Shown here: positions 1 through 10,949 of the stretch, one piece after another | Numbering within the stretch: the stretch's first letter is position 1 | Layout of the letters: every line of letters starts with the position of its first letter | DNA from: Circinella minor | Taxonomy: Eukaryota > Mucoromycota > Mucoromycetes > Mucorales > Lichtheimiaceae | Assembly: GCA_016758965.1 (NCBI GenBank) | Contig: JAEPRB010000372.1 | Location: 1 to 29,270, forward strand | Direction of reading: 5' to 3' | DNA: 29,270 bases | Notes under the pieces: model-generated | Databases searched by the model: none | What the model saw: only the letters and a program-made list of their open reading frames with translations | What the model was told of the DNA's origin: nothing | Position numbers and translations under genes: made by a program

Positions 1-78
1 ATGCGTTTGGTGTCTAAAAAAGGAAAAAATAAGGGTCGTGTTTTTGATGGTCTGGACCAAATTTTTTGATGAAAAAAG

Positions 79-85
79 TATAAAA
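79..85 (+). promoter_or_regulatory. TATA-like box upstream of tRNA-Cys
   Basis: A TATAAAA sequence lies 43-49 bases before the first base of the mature tRNA. Some fungi (for example fission yeast) use an upstream TATA element to help place TFIIIB on tRNA genes; whether this one does is inference. The intragenic A and B boxes of the tRNA are also present. Confidence 0.4.
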
Positions 86-127
86 GGAGGGGTGATTTGC
101 CGCGCGCGATACTCGATAGACATCTCG

Positions 128-200
128 GGGGGTATAACTCAGTGGCTAGAGTGGAAGATTGCAGATCTTCTGGTCCAGAGTTCGAATCTCTGTGCCCCCT
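128..200 (+). tRNA. tRNA-Cys (anticodon GCA)
   Basis: The 73-nt sequence folds as a full cloverleaf. The acceptor stem GGGGGTA pairs with TGCCCCC (one G-T pair) and position 73 is T. The D stem is ACTC/GAGT. The anticodon stem GAAGA/TCTTC carries the loop TTGCAGA, so the anticodon is GCA and reads the cysteine codons TGC/TGT. The T stem is CAGAG/CTCTG with the loop TTCGAAT. There is no intron and the CCA end is not encoded, as expected in a nucleus. The RNA is made by RNA polymerase III from the internal A box (D arm) and B box (GTTCGAATC). The nearest T run that could terminate transcription begins about 37 nt after the mature 3' end. Confidence 0.96.
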
Positions 201-209
201 GAAATTACA

Positions 210-230
210 GCAGCTTCGCTTAGAAGCTGC
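210..230 (+). terminator. Perfect hairpin in the tRNA-Cys trailer, before the Pol III T-run
   Basis: GCAGCTTC (210-217) and GAAGCTGC (223-230) form an uninterrupted 8-bp stem with the 5-nt loop GCTTA. It starts 10 nt after the tRNA and is followed by TTTT (237-240) and a longer T tract (242-250). RNA polymerase III needs only a T run to stop, so the hairpin is an extra. It may aid release or trailer processing, or be part of a small RNA co-transcribed with the tRNA. Confidence 0.5.
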
Positions 231-1378
231 GAACAATTTTATTTTTTTTTAAAAAATTAAGTTTGGTTTTTTATTTTTTATTATTATTTATTATATGGTC
301 TTTTTTTGACCTTCTCAAACGCGGCGTGAAAATATTATAATATAATAATAATAGTAGTAGCAGCATTATTATTGTCTTCTACACTTCTAGTATCGCTTGT
401 TGGGTATAATTATTTTACTCTTATAGCATAAATTAAATAAGCTAGCGACATTTACTATTATATAGCTGACATAAATAGTCTATTCCAACTACTCTTGACA
501 CACAAATATATGTATAGCATAAAAATACTATAAGGGAAAGGAATAAAATGAAAATATACTGTTCTACAAAAAAAAACTATATTTGAATATCTGAGTATTA
601 TGCTATCATGTAATAATGACACTATAGAAAAACGGTATAAAACATAACAATAATGTTTGTTCAATGTTCATCATAATAATAAGTGACCCACCTTCCGTAA
701 ATAAGAAAAGTAAACTTCTTAATTTACATGAGAGATTAATACAGATATGTTGATAGATATATGAAAACCATAACTATACATATAGTAGATATATATTTGA
801 GTTATGAAGATCCTATAATTTAAAGCAAGAGTTATATCGACAAATATAGAAATAAAATGAATAATATTTATTAATACTTTCTTGTTATTGTTTTTTAACA
901 TTTACCTTGGCTCTGGGAAATATACCCCTCAAAAATAGAATCAACAATCAGAATACTGTCTATTAAATAGAATTACAATAGAATATATAATTAAGTAAAA
1001 AATACAGTTGAGACAGGTAAACGTTATTAAGTTCATATAAAAGGAGTTACATGAGCAAGTCAAATATGGTCATTAGAGTGAATATTAAAGTATGAAGAGT
1101 GATATAATGTCTTGAGTTAAGCAAAGTATATAGAAAGTAAAATGAGAATAGCCAAGCAGAAGAGGCTTGTGGATTAAACAATATGTAAATATACTAAAGT
1201 TTAGGATCCGTTAGTAGAAAAACTGAATGGGGATAGAGCAGATAAATAAAGTAGAAAGTAATTAAATAACGAAACTTACCATTATCCGAGTAAAAGCATA
1301 AAATACGATACGCGGCTTGGAGTTATTATAGCTGTATAAGGTATAGAATGTTAGTAATACAAGTAAATATATCGAAAT

Positions 1379-1801
1379 CTACAAACTGTTAGTAAGAAAG
1401 ATGAATGGAAAAAGACGGTGGAAAATATTAAACAAAAAGAGACTATTTCTACTACTGCTGAAATAAAGAAAAAAGTGGAGGTCGTGTAAGAAACAGAGAA
1501 AGCTTAATATCAAATTTGTGCAAAAGACCCTTTTTTTTATCTCTAGCCAAATCAAAAAGTTGAGTAACCAGGCTAGGTAAACAAATAAATTTGAACAATA
1601 ATGTAAAACAACTTCTGAAGCCTTCCAGAAAAGTTTGATCCACACAAACCATCTCAAAATAGTCCACAGGTTCACTGTACTGCCACAGCATAAAACTAGT
1701 TCGTTGCCGTGATGAAATCTTCTCACTCGAATCAAAGATAAAAAAAAAACATCAGTTAGCTTATTTTTTTCAGCCTGAAACACACGTCTCCCTTTCTCCA
1801 T
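1379..1801 (-). other. Unidentified 140-codon ORF (possible relic)
   Basis: An ATG-started open frame with a low-complexity Phe/Leu-rich product. An overlapping frame at 1452-1691 is also open and has a less biased composition (it contains DYFEMV and DQTFLEGF). Two frames that are both open with a possible frame switch between them would suit a decayed coding sequence. In such AT-rich DNA a chance ORF is at least as likely. No family recognised. Confidence 0.15.
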
Positions 1802-3733
1802 TATAGTTACTTCAATTTTTTATTTTATTTTGCCATAATCCATGGTTTTTTATACAACTGCATCGGTACCGGATTTCTTCCTTTAAAAACGTTTTTTTGC
1901 AACTTTGATTTTTTTACTTGACTATTCAAATTATCCAGTTTATCTTTTTTAACTGCAAGAGAGAGATTGTATGTCAAATGTCGATAATTATGAAACCTTT
2001 TGTTGATCAAAATCATTATATTTTTTTACAGTTGTAAAAGCTAGCTAATAACCTCTTAGTCATATTTAATGAGCACTGTTTTCTTCTAAAACCAGAAGTT
2101 CAAGGACTTATTTAAAAGAACCTCATAAACAAACTGCTGGCCGTGTCTCTCATCCGCCTAATAGTTATTCAAATCCATCCAGTAAAACTGGTCGGAAAGC
2201 CATACCTCAGCTCATATATATCAAGTTAGAAGCTCTTTAGTAATTTGGTACTACTATGTTATTATTATTACCAAGAGCGCTCAGGCTCTTTCTTACAGTT
2301 GGAAGAAAGTAATACTGTGTATCTATATCTATATAAGACTGCTGGGATTCGAGTGTTACAAGGAAACATATGTTATAGATTATTGTAAAAAAAGGAGAAA
2401 ATATTATTATTAAATAGCAACAGCTTTTTTTTTAAAAGTATGTTGATAAAGTTTATTATTCATACTTTTGTCATCAAAAAAAGTATAGTGAGAAGAAGAT
2501 TATACCAGCTATTAATTATTGTAGCCTTCATTATTTATTTTAGTATGTGTTTTTATTTAGATAGAATAAATGTCATTATTTCGTGATTATAAAAAGAGCT
2601 TTACAGAAAGATTATCAAAAAATTAACATTACACCTGGTATATAATTTAGAGGGTCATAAGTTGTCGTTTGAAAATAGAAAAGACAATAACAATGACAGT
2701 ATCGTCCCTTTTTATATTTTCAAAAATCATCAAAGAATCTCTTGGCTAAATTAGTTATTTCATGGACTTACAATAATTTGTCTACTTACCAAGAGTCATA
2801 AATATATTATATTATCATTCACGTGTAACTAATAGCCTCACCATCTTCTCTTTATATTAAATCAGAACGTTTTGATACATATATAGAATACGAGATAATC
2901 TTTATTACTTTATATAAACGTAATAGTCAATATATAATGCCATATTTGGTTAATTTAACAATAATAATAAAAAAATAGACAGATAAATATACTTTAGGAA
3001 CTCGTTATAAAATTTTAAATAGTGAATTGAAAAAATTAAATAAAGATCTCCTGGAACATGATGTTTATTACACAACTATGTACTTCATTCTTTTTCTACC
3101 CTGTGGGTTAATGTAGGCTTAATTACTTTATGGGAATAATGGATAATAGGATCGGTTTCCGGATTAGTCATTATTATCAAAAGTTCTATTTAGTACTTAG
3201 TGGGCTGAAGTACATTGGGCTTAGCAGTGATACTCTCTATACTCTTATTTTTTAAGTTTGATGGGGGCGTTATGCAAATTTTGCGCAGTTTCCTTTTTGA
3301 GAATCGAGGTACATCCAACTTTTGTATTTTAAGTTTTATCTTTTATGTAATTATGGAGCAAAAAAAAGAAAAGTATATCTTTACAATACAACTATATGCA
3401 ACAACATATGCTTAAGGGGGCTGTGGTGTAATTTCTTTGTTACTTAAAAGATCAGCGTTATAGACGAATAAAAAGCCGACTATTGGTTTTGCGGCGTATT
3501 TTTTGATCTTTCTTTTTTTTTTGTTATTATTATTTCAACTTTTTGGAGATCAAATGGGTACAAGTGCTTCTGAGAGTGTGTACAATGCAACATCAAGTAA
3601 GACAACGTGCTTTTAGGTTAGGTATAAACTTTTTGTGAAATAAACAGGCCCCTAATTCTAGTCGCCCCATCAAGTAGATATATTAACCAAATAGCTTATG
3701 ATTTATTTATTGGCTACGGCGAGAAGGCTTGAT

Positions 3734-4135
3734 CTAAGACCATATGGTCTGATGATTTACATAGAGCTTCCTCTTTGTCTTTGGTGCGTTGACAAAATAA
3801 ATGAATTCTATTATATGAGGTTTTTTTTTTTTGTGAATGTACACACTATTCTCGGTTAGGGTGGAGGGACAGAGATTCACTCCAACCATGACAGAAACTA
3901 CATTATAAAAAAAAAGATCTAAGCATGCAGCCGATTTTTTTTCCATACATATATAAAATAAATTTTGTCGATGCAACGATGAATAAAATTTCATCTCATT
4001 TATGCCGCGTGCTGTACACTCCTTTTTAGGCATCATTTGAATGTCGTGATTAATAAGGAATAATAATCCCATTATGGTTGCATCATCAATAAAGCGTAAT
4101 TTTATTACCATCATTAGAACTATAATGCTAAGCAT
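3734..4135 (-). other. Unidentified 133-codon ORF (possible relic)
   Basis: An ATG-started open frame whose predicted product has mixed composition (KKECTARGINE, SLHRQNLF, NLCPSTLTEN). That is less biased than most chance ORFs here. Its flanks show no splice partner and no domain is recognised. It may be a decayed gene or transposable-element fragment; chance is also possible. Confidence 0.2.
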
Positions 4136-5210
4136 CTCAAGTTATTCTACCTCGTACAATGTATTCTGAAATTATTTGTTTGGTATAGCACTGTTTTGAA
4201 ATGCACTGATGCTTCTTATTTCTTGATACCATTAAGTACATATACGTATATATCCTTTCTTTCCCTTTCTTACATCTCTCTTTTTTTTTTTTGCTCTCTT
4301 ACTTAAAAAAAGGGCCTTAATATATATGTTATTATAAAAGAAATAAATGTTTTGTTGATTAGCTAGTAAAATAATTGGTTGTTTTTATATATGTCTATAG
4401 CATAAATGTAAATAGCTATAATGTTGTAGCTATAATGTTAAATATAAGTTCTTTATATTTCGGGGCATTCTTTGTTAAAAAACATTAGTTGCATAGTATT
4501 ATTCATTATTTATTTAGTTTATAAAAGTTTTTAAATTCAACGGAAAAAAAAATCTATAATATAATTATATCGATTCTATAAAACATGTTTTCTTTGTTTC
4601 TATCTAAAATGAATATTATTGACGATAGATGTTCTGACAGCTGGTAATCTTTATACCGAAGTATTAGTGTTATATCATGTGAACAGCAAAAACGAAAACA
4701 TATTCTATACAGAGAAACATTATAATAAAAAACCCAAGCGGAAAGAAAAAAAATATGCTCGATACATTCCATTAAATTCTTCCCATATAAATGAAAACAT
4801 ATGCATTAAGATAAAGAACAAATTTGACTAGAAAAACGAAAAAAAAGTTAATTACTAACAAATAAGAGTTTGATTTACGTGATGTTATTCATTCTCTTTT
4901 CTTTTTTCGCTCCTTAACAGTACCCCCCCCCCTCAAAAAAAAGAAAATAATGTTATTCTCTATTGATCATCATAATAATATTTAATTTACATCATATCAC
5001 TTTAACAATATAAACAATATAAGCGAGAGAAAGAATTTTTATAAACTGTTTCTCATTCTTATTATATCATAATTATTTTAAATCAGAATATATATATATA
5101 TATATACATGAGAAAGAGAAAAGAAGAAGAAGGCGAAGAATGATGTATAGAGCGTTATGGAAATTCATCTTTGAACCAAAAGTTTTTCTTTGTTTTTCCT
5201 TCCTTCATTA

Positions 5211-5273
5211 AACCCCCCAACCTTCACCTCCTTTTAACGTCTTCGCACCCCCTTTCCACCCCCCCAAATAATC
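5211..5273 (+). promoter_or_regulatory. C-rich upstream region of the Hsf-type gene
   Basis: Several C runs (CCCCCC at 5213-5218, and others to 5265) lie 210-270 bases before the start codon at 5481, on the coding strand. They include CCCCT, which resembles the core of the yeast stress response element, but in a C-rich tract that match may be accidental. No clear GAAnnTTC heat-shock element was found nearby. Confidence 0.3.
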
Positions 5274-5480
5274 CTTTTTTTCTCATTTTCTTTCTTATTT
5301 AGTACCCACGGATATCATATTCACTCTTATAACACTTTATAAGAACTCAATAATCTGGGACCATGTTCTTTTTTTGGAGTTGTTATGAGCCAAAAGAAAA
5401 AAAAAATCCCATCTTTAATTACTTTCTTTTTTTTCCCCTCAGCCCCTCTTAGGTCAACTTTTATATAAATATTTTCTCTC

Positions 5481-6991
5481 ATGGAACGTCGCGAGAAATG
5501 TGGTACATCCATCATGGGCATGGAGGATGGACTTTTGGGGATGTTTACAGTGCAACCTATGAATACACCCGCTTTTATTACAAAACTATATAAGTAATGT
5601 CAATTTTATTTTATACAATTGCCTTTCTTTGCGAATCTTTTCCAAACAAGAATATTAATAATAATACTCTTTTTTTCCCCCTCAAAATATATTAGAATGG
5701 TAGACGATTCAATTGAAGATTGTATTATTTGGTCAAGCAAAGGAGATCATTTTATAGTTATTTCACCTAATAATTTTTCTAAAACCGTATTACCGCGATA
5801 TTTCAAACATAGTAACTGGACAAGTTTCGTTAGACAATTGAACAGTACGTATCACTCTGTACTATTTTTTTTTTTTTTTTTTTTTTTTTCGATTATCACT
5901 GTTCAAATATAATAATGCTTAAAAAAAAGCAAGGGAACTACCTAATTGTACCCTAAATAAATATGATTAGTGTATGGATTTCATAAAGTTAATGAATATC
6001 GTGATCAAATGGATCAAGATATTTGGAGCTTTAAACATAATTTCTTTTATCGAGGAGGTAAACACACACTGCACTTGATTCGACGTAAACGTGTTTCCAA
6101 TGCTAGTAATGATTCATCATCAACATCAATGACAAAGAATACACCGTTACCAGAAATTGAGGAAGATGGTAATAGTTCTGAAAGTCAAAGTCCTACGGAA
6201 CCTATATCAATAGAAATACAATCAAAGTTGCAACGGATTGAAGCAGCGATGTCAAATACGCAAAATCAATTTAATATGATGGAGACTGAATTAAGTAAAT
6301 TACGTTACATATTTCAAGAACAACAAAAGGTAAATAATCTTTCATGATTAGCTTTTTATTTTCCCCATGATTCCTTTCTTTTTTTTCTTCTCTAACTAAT
6401 TGTACTATAATATATATATATATATATATAGCTATCTTTACTTGTCATGGAAACGCTCAATAAAGCTGGTTTAGACAAGAATAACAACATCAACAGTATG
6501 ACTGATGGTAAAAAAGATGAAGAAGTTGATGATGGCGAAGAAAAAGTAGTAGTTAGAAACGATAAAAAGCCAGGTGACATATTATCCTTTAACTTTTTTT
6601 TTTTTTTTTTTTGGCATTTACATTTATTTGTTTGTTCATTCTTTTTCTGCTTCTTGCTGGATTATTAGAAAATACTGTCGAACATGATAGAGTCGTTATT
6701 ACCGCTGGCATCAATGTTACTGCCAATAGCAGTGGTGCCGTTGCCAAGGATACAAATAACCCAGTGACAAACACCATAGCAACGGCAACTACTACAACAA
6801 TGACTAATACTTCTAATACTACCACATCAACACATCAGTGTAATAATATTTTATATGATCCAGTATGGGATTGTATGAGATGTGGCTGTTCTCAACAGCG
6901 ACAAAGAAATTCAACAGCAGAATTGAAGCAGAAAGGAGCATCATCATTTTTTTTTCAACAAGCTAAATATAAATCACCATCATCTCCATAA
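5481..6991 (+). CDS. Hsf-type (heat-shock-factor family) transcription factor
   Basis: Nuclear DNA-binding regulator with a winged-helix HSF domain. Five exons (5481-5593, 5696-5844, 5971-6329, 6432-6573, 6669-6991) join in phase to 361 residues. The ATG at 5481 follows an in-frame stop at 5466. The DNA-binding domain covers about residues 30-125: AFITKLYKMVDD, then LPRYFKHSNW, the recognition helix SFVRQLNMYGFHK (81-93), and SFKHNFF...LIRRKR. An intron falls between RQLN and MYGF. Residues about 165-220 form a heptad coiled coil like the HR-A/B trimerisation region of HSFs; it crosses intron 3. After an acidic stretch, the tail is Thr/Asn-rich and holds CMRCGC. There is no receiver domain, so it is not Skn7. 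At 361 residues it is shorter than typical fungal Hsf1, so an Sfl1/Mga1-like or Hsf2-like paralogue is equally possible. Intron 2 carries a 25-T run. Confidence 0.92.
5865..5889 (+). repeat. T25 homopolymer in intron 2 of the Hsf-type gene
   Basis: Twenty-five consecutive T in the 126-base intron, beginning 20 bases after its donor and about 80 bases before its acceptor. It is too far upstream to be the normal polypyrimidine tract. Confidence 0.85.
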
Positions 6992-7845
6992 TAGTTTCTT
7001 TTAAAATATACCATGAAACGAAAAGATCCTTCTATTATATGTACAAAGAAGCATAGAAAAAAGGAGAAGAATTTTTTTTTTTAAAAAAAAACAAAACAAA
7101 AAACAAACAACAAAAAACAAAAGCAAGTGGATCACTTTACATTTTTTTTATGCATATAACCCCTCCCTACAACAACAATAATGACAATAATACTGATACT
7201 AGAAATAATAGTAGTAATAGCAATAATAACGATAACAATAACAATGTTAATATTAATAATTATGGAGAGAGAAAGAAAATAATATAGCAACTTTAGGATT
7301 ATGTGTAGAACAAAAAATGTTGTTTTTGTATAAACAAAAAAAAAATTACAATAGAAAATAATATGATTCTCCCTTTCTTTCCCTTTCCTTATCAAGGGAC
7401 TATTTTTCAATAATAACAATGATTAATACGTAGCCCTTTTGGGCGTATTTTCATGATTATGCCTTTTATTTATAGTTCAATTGTAACCTAAAACGCGAAA
7501 AATTATTATTATTATTATTATTTTTGATATCCACAATTTTTCTTTTACTTTTTTTTAGATTCATAAAAAATATGGTAATATATGTTATAAGGAAAAAAAA
7601 ATGCAAAAATATTATTATAGTTTGTGAAAAAAAAAATAGAAAAAGGTTTATACATGATATATATATATGTATGTTTGTTGGTTAAGTTTAAAGACAAGAA
7701 CAAGAGTTATAATATATATATATATATATATATATACGTGTTTTCTTTGCTTTTTTGTATGTTTCGAGTGAGTGTGTATATGTGTATCAAGAAGTTTAAA
7801 AGAAAAAGAACGAAATTGGAAAGATAGGGAAGGAGGGGGGGGGTA
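6992..7845. other. Convergent intergenic region with degenerate AAT/AAC repeats and a TA microsatellite
   Basis: The 3' ends of the Hsf-type gene and the transporter gene face each other across 854 bases. The stretch holds A runs, a degenerate AAT/AAC/ATA tract (about 7170-7260), TTA repeats (7504-7522) and a TA run (7712-7736), and ends in a G run next to the transporter stop codon. It probably contains both 3' UTRs. ORFs called here are repeat artefacts. Confidence 0.6.
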
Positions 7846-9224
7846 TTACAAGCCATAGAGATAAGTGGCATAAATGACAAAGCTAGCACCAAGTACAAAA
7901 GTACCAGTAATAGAGAAATTAAATAAGAATACACTTAGTAAACTAGATAAAATGATACTAATACTTGTGGCAAAGCCCTTGAGAATATTATCAGCATATT
8001 TAACAACCAAAGCCACAATCAATCCACCAAATGCTTGAATGCCAATAACACACCATGTTAAAGCATTATAATTTACAAAGAAACCTCTTTCTGCAATGGT
8101 TGCTCCATCTTGTAATAAAACAACAAAAATCATACCCAACAATACTGAAAAGAATGACATTTGAATATTACGGACCCATAATTGTGCTGGTGCATAATCC
8201 TCTTGAAAAGGTTCTTCTACAACCATTACTTTGCCTTCAATATCTGTTCCTCCTTCTTCAACATGTGTACTAACTGGTTTGGATGGTGCTTTTAAAATCT
8301 TTTCAAAATAAACACCTGCTAATCCAGATAAAACACATGCCATTAATACAGCAAAAAAGCCTTGCGCATTGGATTGGTTACCAAGTGATGTATCATCTGT
8401 TGTCACTGAAGATGCCACGGGTTGAGATGAGGTTGTAAAATAACTGAAAATTCCTGTCAATGAAACAGCATCCTTTGGCATGACAACTAATGCAATACCA
8501 ATAGTTAATATTCCAAGTGCAATCCATTTAAGTCGTGATAATGGTTTATGAAGAATCACCACACTGAAAAATGCTGTAGTCAAAATTTTAAGTTGATAAG
8601 TAACTTGAAAAGTAGCTGCATCAAGATTTGTTGCTGCAACATATTGTAAATTATTCTATAATAAAAATCATTTAAGTTTATCATGATTACTTGTTTTATT
8701 TCTTTATCTTTCTTTTTGTACTTTTTAAAGTATAAAAAAACAATTTACCTGTATTAAGTAAAGTACAGCAGGAAATGCTAATTTACTTGCTTCTCGCCAT
8801 TTGGTAATTAATTCATATTGTAAAAATGAACCAAGTCGAGAAATGGAACGTCGATGAAGTGGTGGAACTGAATATAATACACCAAGACAAACAAGTGTCT
8901 TTATTACTTCACTCATGATGACTGCTGTAGAAGCGAGGTACCGTTCGTCTTCAGGTACACTTGCTCGTGTATATCGCATAACCAAGATTAACGCACTATT
9001 TTGCACCACCAAGATAAGTAGTGAAAGGTATTTTAGTGGTATTCCCCAAACTATGCTCGAGGCTGCTACTATAGTTTATTAAAAAAAGTGAGAGAGATCA
9101 GTTTCTCTTTATTTTTTTTGTACACGTTTTAATAAATGTTTCATTTCATTTCATTTCATTTCCTTTTTTTTTTTTTTTTTTTCTTTTTTAAAAAAAACCC
9201 AATAAAAAACAATTATTTACCCAT
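7846..9224 (-). CDS. Nucleotide-sugar transporter, UDP-galactose/UDP-GlcNAc type (SLC35A family)
   Basis: Golgi or ER multi-pass antiporter that brings a UDP-sugar into the lumen in exchange for UMP, supplying glycosylation or wall synthesis. The coding order on the minus strand is 9224-9221, 9065-8749, 8655-7846, giving 376 residues. The first coding exon is only ATG+G; the next begins CAGCC and restores M-A-A-S-S-I-V-W-G-I-P-L-K-Y. Family landmarks are VVQNSALILVMRYTR near the N-terminus, NLQYVAATNLDAATFQVTYQ, the LKILTT segment, VLSGLAGVYFEKILK, and the closing VVKYADNILKGFATSISI, with about ten hydrophobic segments. A polar loop with Thr/Ser and Glu lies in the middle. Substrate (UDP-Gal, UDP-GlcNAc or both) cannot be fixed. 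Tandem acceptor TAGTAG at exon 2 would give either MAAS or MVAAS. Confidence 0.93.
9139..9158. repeat. TTTCA pentanucleotide repeat (4 units) in transporter intron 1
   Basis: Four tandem TTTCA units on the plus strand, followed by a T run of about 20. They lie between the 4-nt first coding exon and exon 2 of the transporter gene. Confidence 0.8.
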
Positions 9225-10407
9225 CTTGTAATGTGTCAATGAATACTAATATATATTTTGATAAAAAGAACAACCAAAAAAAAAAAAATAAAAAAAAAAA
9301 AATAAGAGAAAAGAAATAAAGAGGTTCGAGAGTCTGCTGTGTTTTTTTGTCGGTCTCTCTAAAATAATGATCCTTCGGCGCAAAAAAAAAAGCAAAAGCT
9401 AGGTTTGCTGAGCCTTTTTTGGTGTTGTTTTTAAAACAACTATTTTTACTTTTTTTTTTTCAAGGTTACCTAGAACCCAGTGAGCAAAGCCTTGTTTTAA
9501 AAAAAGCCCACATTTTTTTCTGTACTCATAAATCAAGGGTAAAATGTTTTATATGGTCCGATTCATCTTTTTTATCGTTATCATTATACTATAAAACCTT
9601 TTTTTTTTTTTAACCAAGTTTATTAAAAATAGACATCTATTACCCGATTTTTTTTTTTGTTTTTAAAAGTCTTTATTCTTTTTTACATGCATAGGCTCGT
9701 GTGTAAAATATCATGATTCCCCGCAAAAAAAAAAGTTGTTCATTTCTAAAATAGGTAAAGTATTAAAATAAAAAAAAAAACCATCACGGAAAAAGTTCTT
9801 TTACACCTCGTTTTGTTTCAAAATAAACATATTTTTTTTTTATTTTCTATGGAACTTTTTTTTTTTAAGAAATAACTATAATATATATTATTTGTTATAT
9901 TGTAAATTACAGGTTTATATATAAAAAATATAATAACCACGGGGTTTACGGAACTGAACGGCTTTATTTTCCTTTTAGGGTAAAAACCTTGACGAAATAA
10001 AACTGACAGAATATTTTTTTTATAAAGTTCTTTTCAACAAGATTAGTAAACTTATTATATTGAAATATGAAGTATATTATTTTAAAGGGACACTTTTATT
10101 AATAATAGTAAATAGTAATGATCATGACCTGTATTCTTTACTGTTAAGTTAAACGTAAATGTTAATAAGTTACCCTTTTTAAATTTTTTTTTTTCTAAAA
10201 GCGACCTTTTCGTGGTCAAACCAATTTTAATAAATAAAATATGAATGATCTAACCCGTTTCAGATAACATTGAGATGTCAAAAAGTATTCATATAGAGTG
10301 ACTTGTCATAATGATAAATTATATGTAGAGTTTATAATAGTAACTTTTTATTTTTATTTTATGAAACAATTCTTTCTATTGAATAATAATAATAATAAAG
10401 ATGAAAT
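9225..10407. other. Intergenic region between transporter start and PRPP synthetase 3' end
   Basis: Contains the promoter side of the transporter (on the minus strand, from 9225) and the 3' flank of the PRPP synthetase gene. There are many A/T runs, a 17-base near-palindrome GTTGTTTTTAAAACAAC (9424-9440), and short complementary words on either side of it. No coding segment or RNA gene recognised. Confidence 0.5.
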
Positions 10408-10911
10408 CTATATAATTTCAAATTGAGGATCAAATAACATGGAAACGGATTCACCAAAATGAGTTCTTCGGATAGCTTCTGAAAAAATAGGTGCTACATC
10501 ATAGACTTTAATCTTGGTACTATTTTGTAAATGATCATTTTGTGGAATTGTATTGCTGACAATCAATTGATCAATACAACTATCTTCAATATTACGAACA
10601 GCACCTCCGGATAAAATAGCATGACAAACCAATGCATAGATTTTTCGAGCACCATTTTCGCGTAATATTCTTGCCGCTCGGGTGATTGTATAACTTGTAT
10701 CTACAATATCATCCACAATACAAATATCTCGACCTCGAACATCTCCTACTAACATCAAATCTCGTTTTTTGGATGATGATGATGATGAACGTCGACGTTC
10801 TTTATGTACCAATGCAAAATCCATTCGTAACTTCTCAGCAATACTTGTTGCTCTAAAAAATATATACACATAGAATATATATATATTTATTTATCCATCA
10901 CCATCACCATC

Positions 10912-10949
<38 letters not shown>

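Larger units (their letters stand above)
241..5480. other. 5.2-kb AT-rich stretch with no recognisable gene
   Basis: This long stretch is dominated by A/T runs and short TA repeats (for example 5089-5106). No ORF gives a recognisable domain, no multi-exon model joins, and I saw no tRNA fold. Two minus-strand ATG ORFs of 133 and 140 codons stand out for length only and are listed separately. A short patch around 3130-3360 reads as coding-like fragments in two frames and could be a decayed gene or element, but cannot be named. The last ~280 bases (from about 5200) are probably the promoter and leader of the Hsf-type gene. Confidence 0.5.

Noticed and set aside
1..69. Open frame from the first base (MRLVSKKGKNKG...) ending at a TGA near 69
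   Set aside because: Only 22 codons at the window edge; too short to support a gene.
458..901. Minus-strand ORFs of 68 and 60 codons
   Set aside because: Ile/Tyr/Phe-rich products typical of chance ORFs in AT-rich DNA; no domain or splice partner.
3215..3415. Plus-strand 66-codon ORF
   Set aside because: It starts at a TTG, and its two neighbouring frames look equally coding-like; at best a decayed fragment, not a gene.
6589..6825. Minus-strand ORF opposite Hsf exon 5
   Set aside because: Antisense shadow of Thr/Asn-rich codons in a well-supported exon.
7132..7419. Minus-strand 95-codon ORF
   Set aside because: Encoded by the degenerate AAT/AAC repeat; Ile/Val run only.
8055..8273. Plus-strand ORF inside the transporter gene
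   Set aside because: Antisense shadow of the transporter exon 3.
9320..9340. GGTTCGAGAGTC resembling a tRNA B box
   Set aside because: No matching stems or A box around it; no cloverleaf possible.
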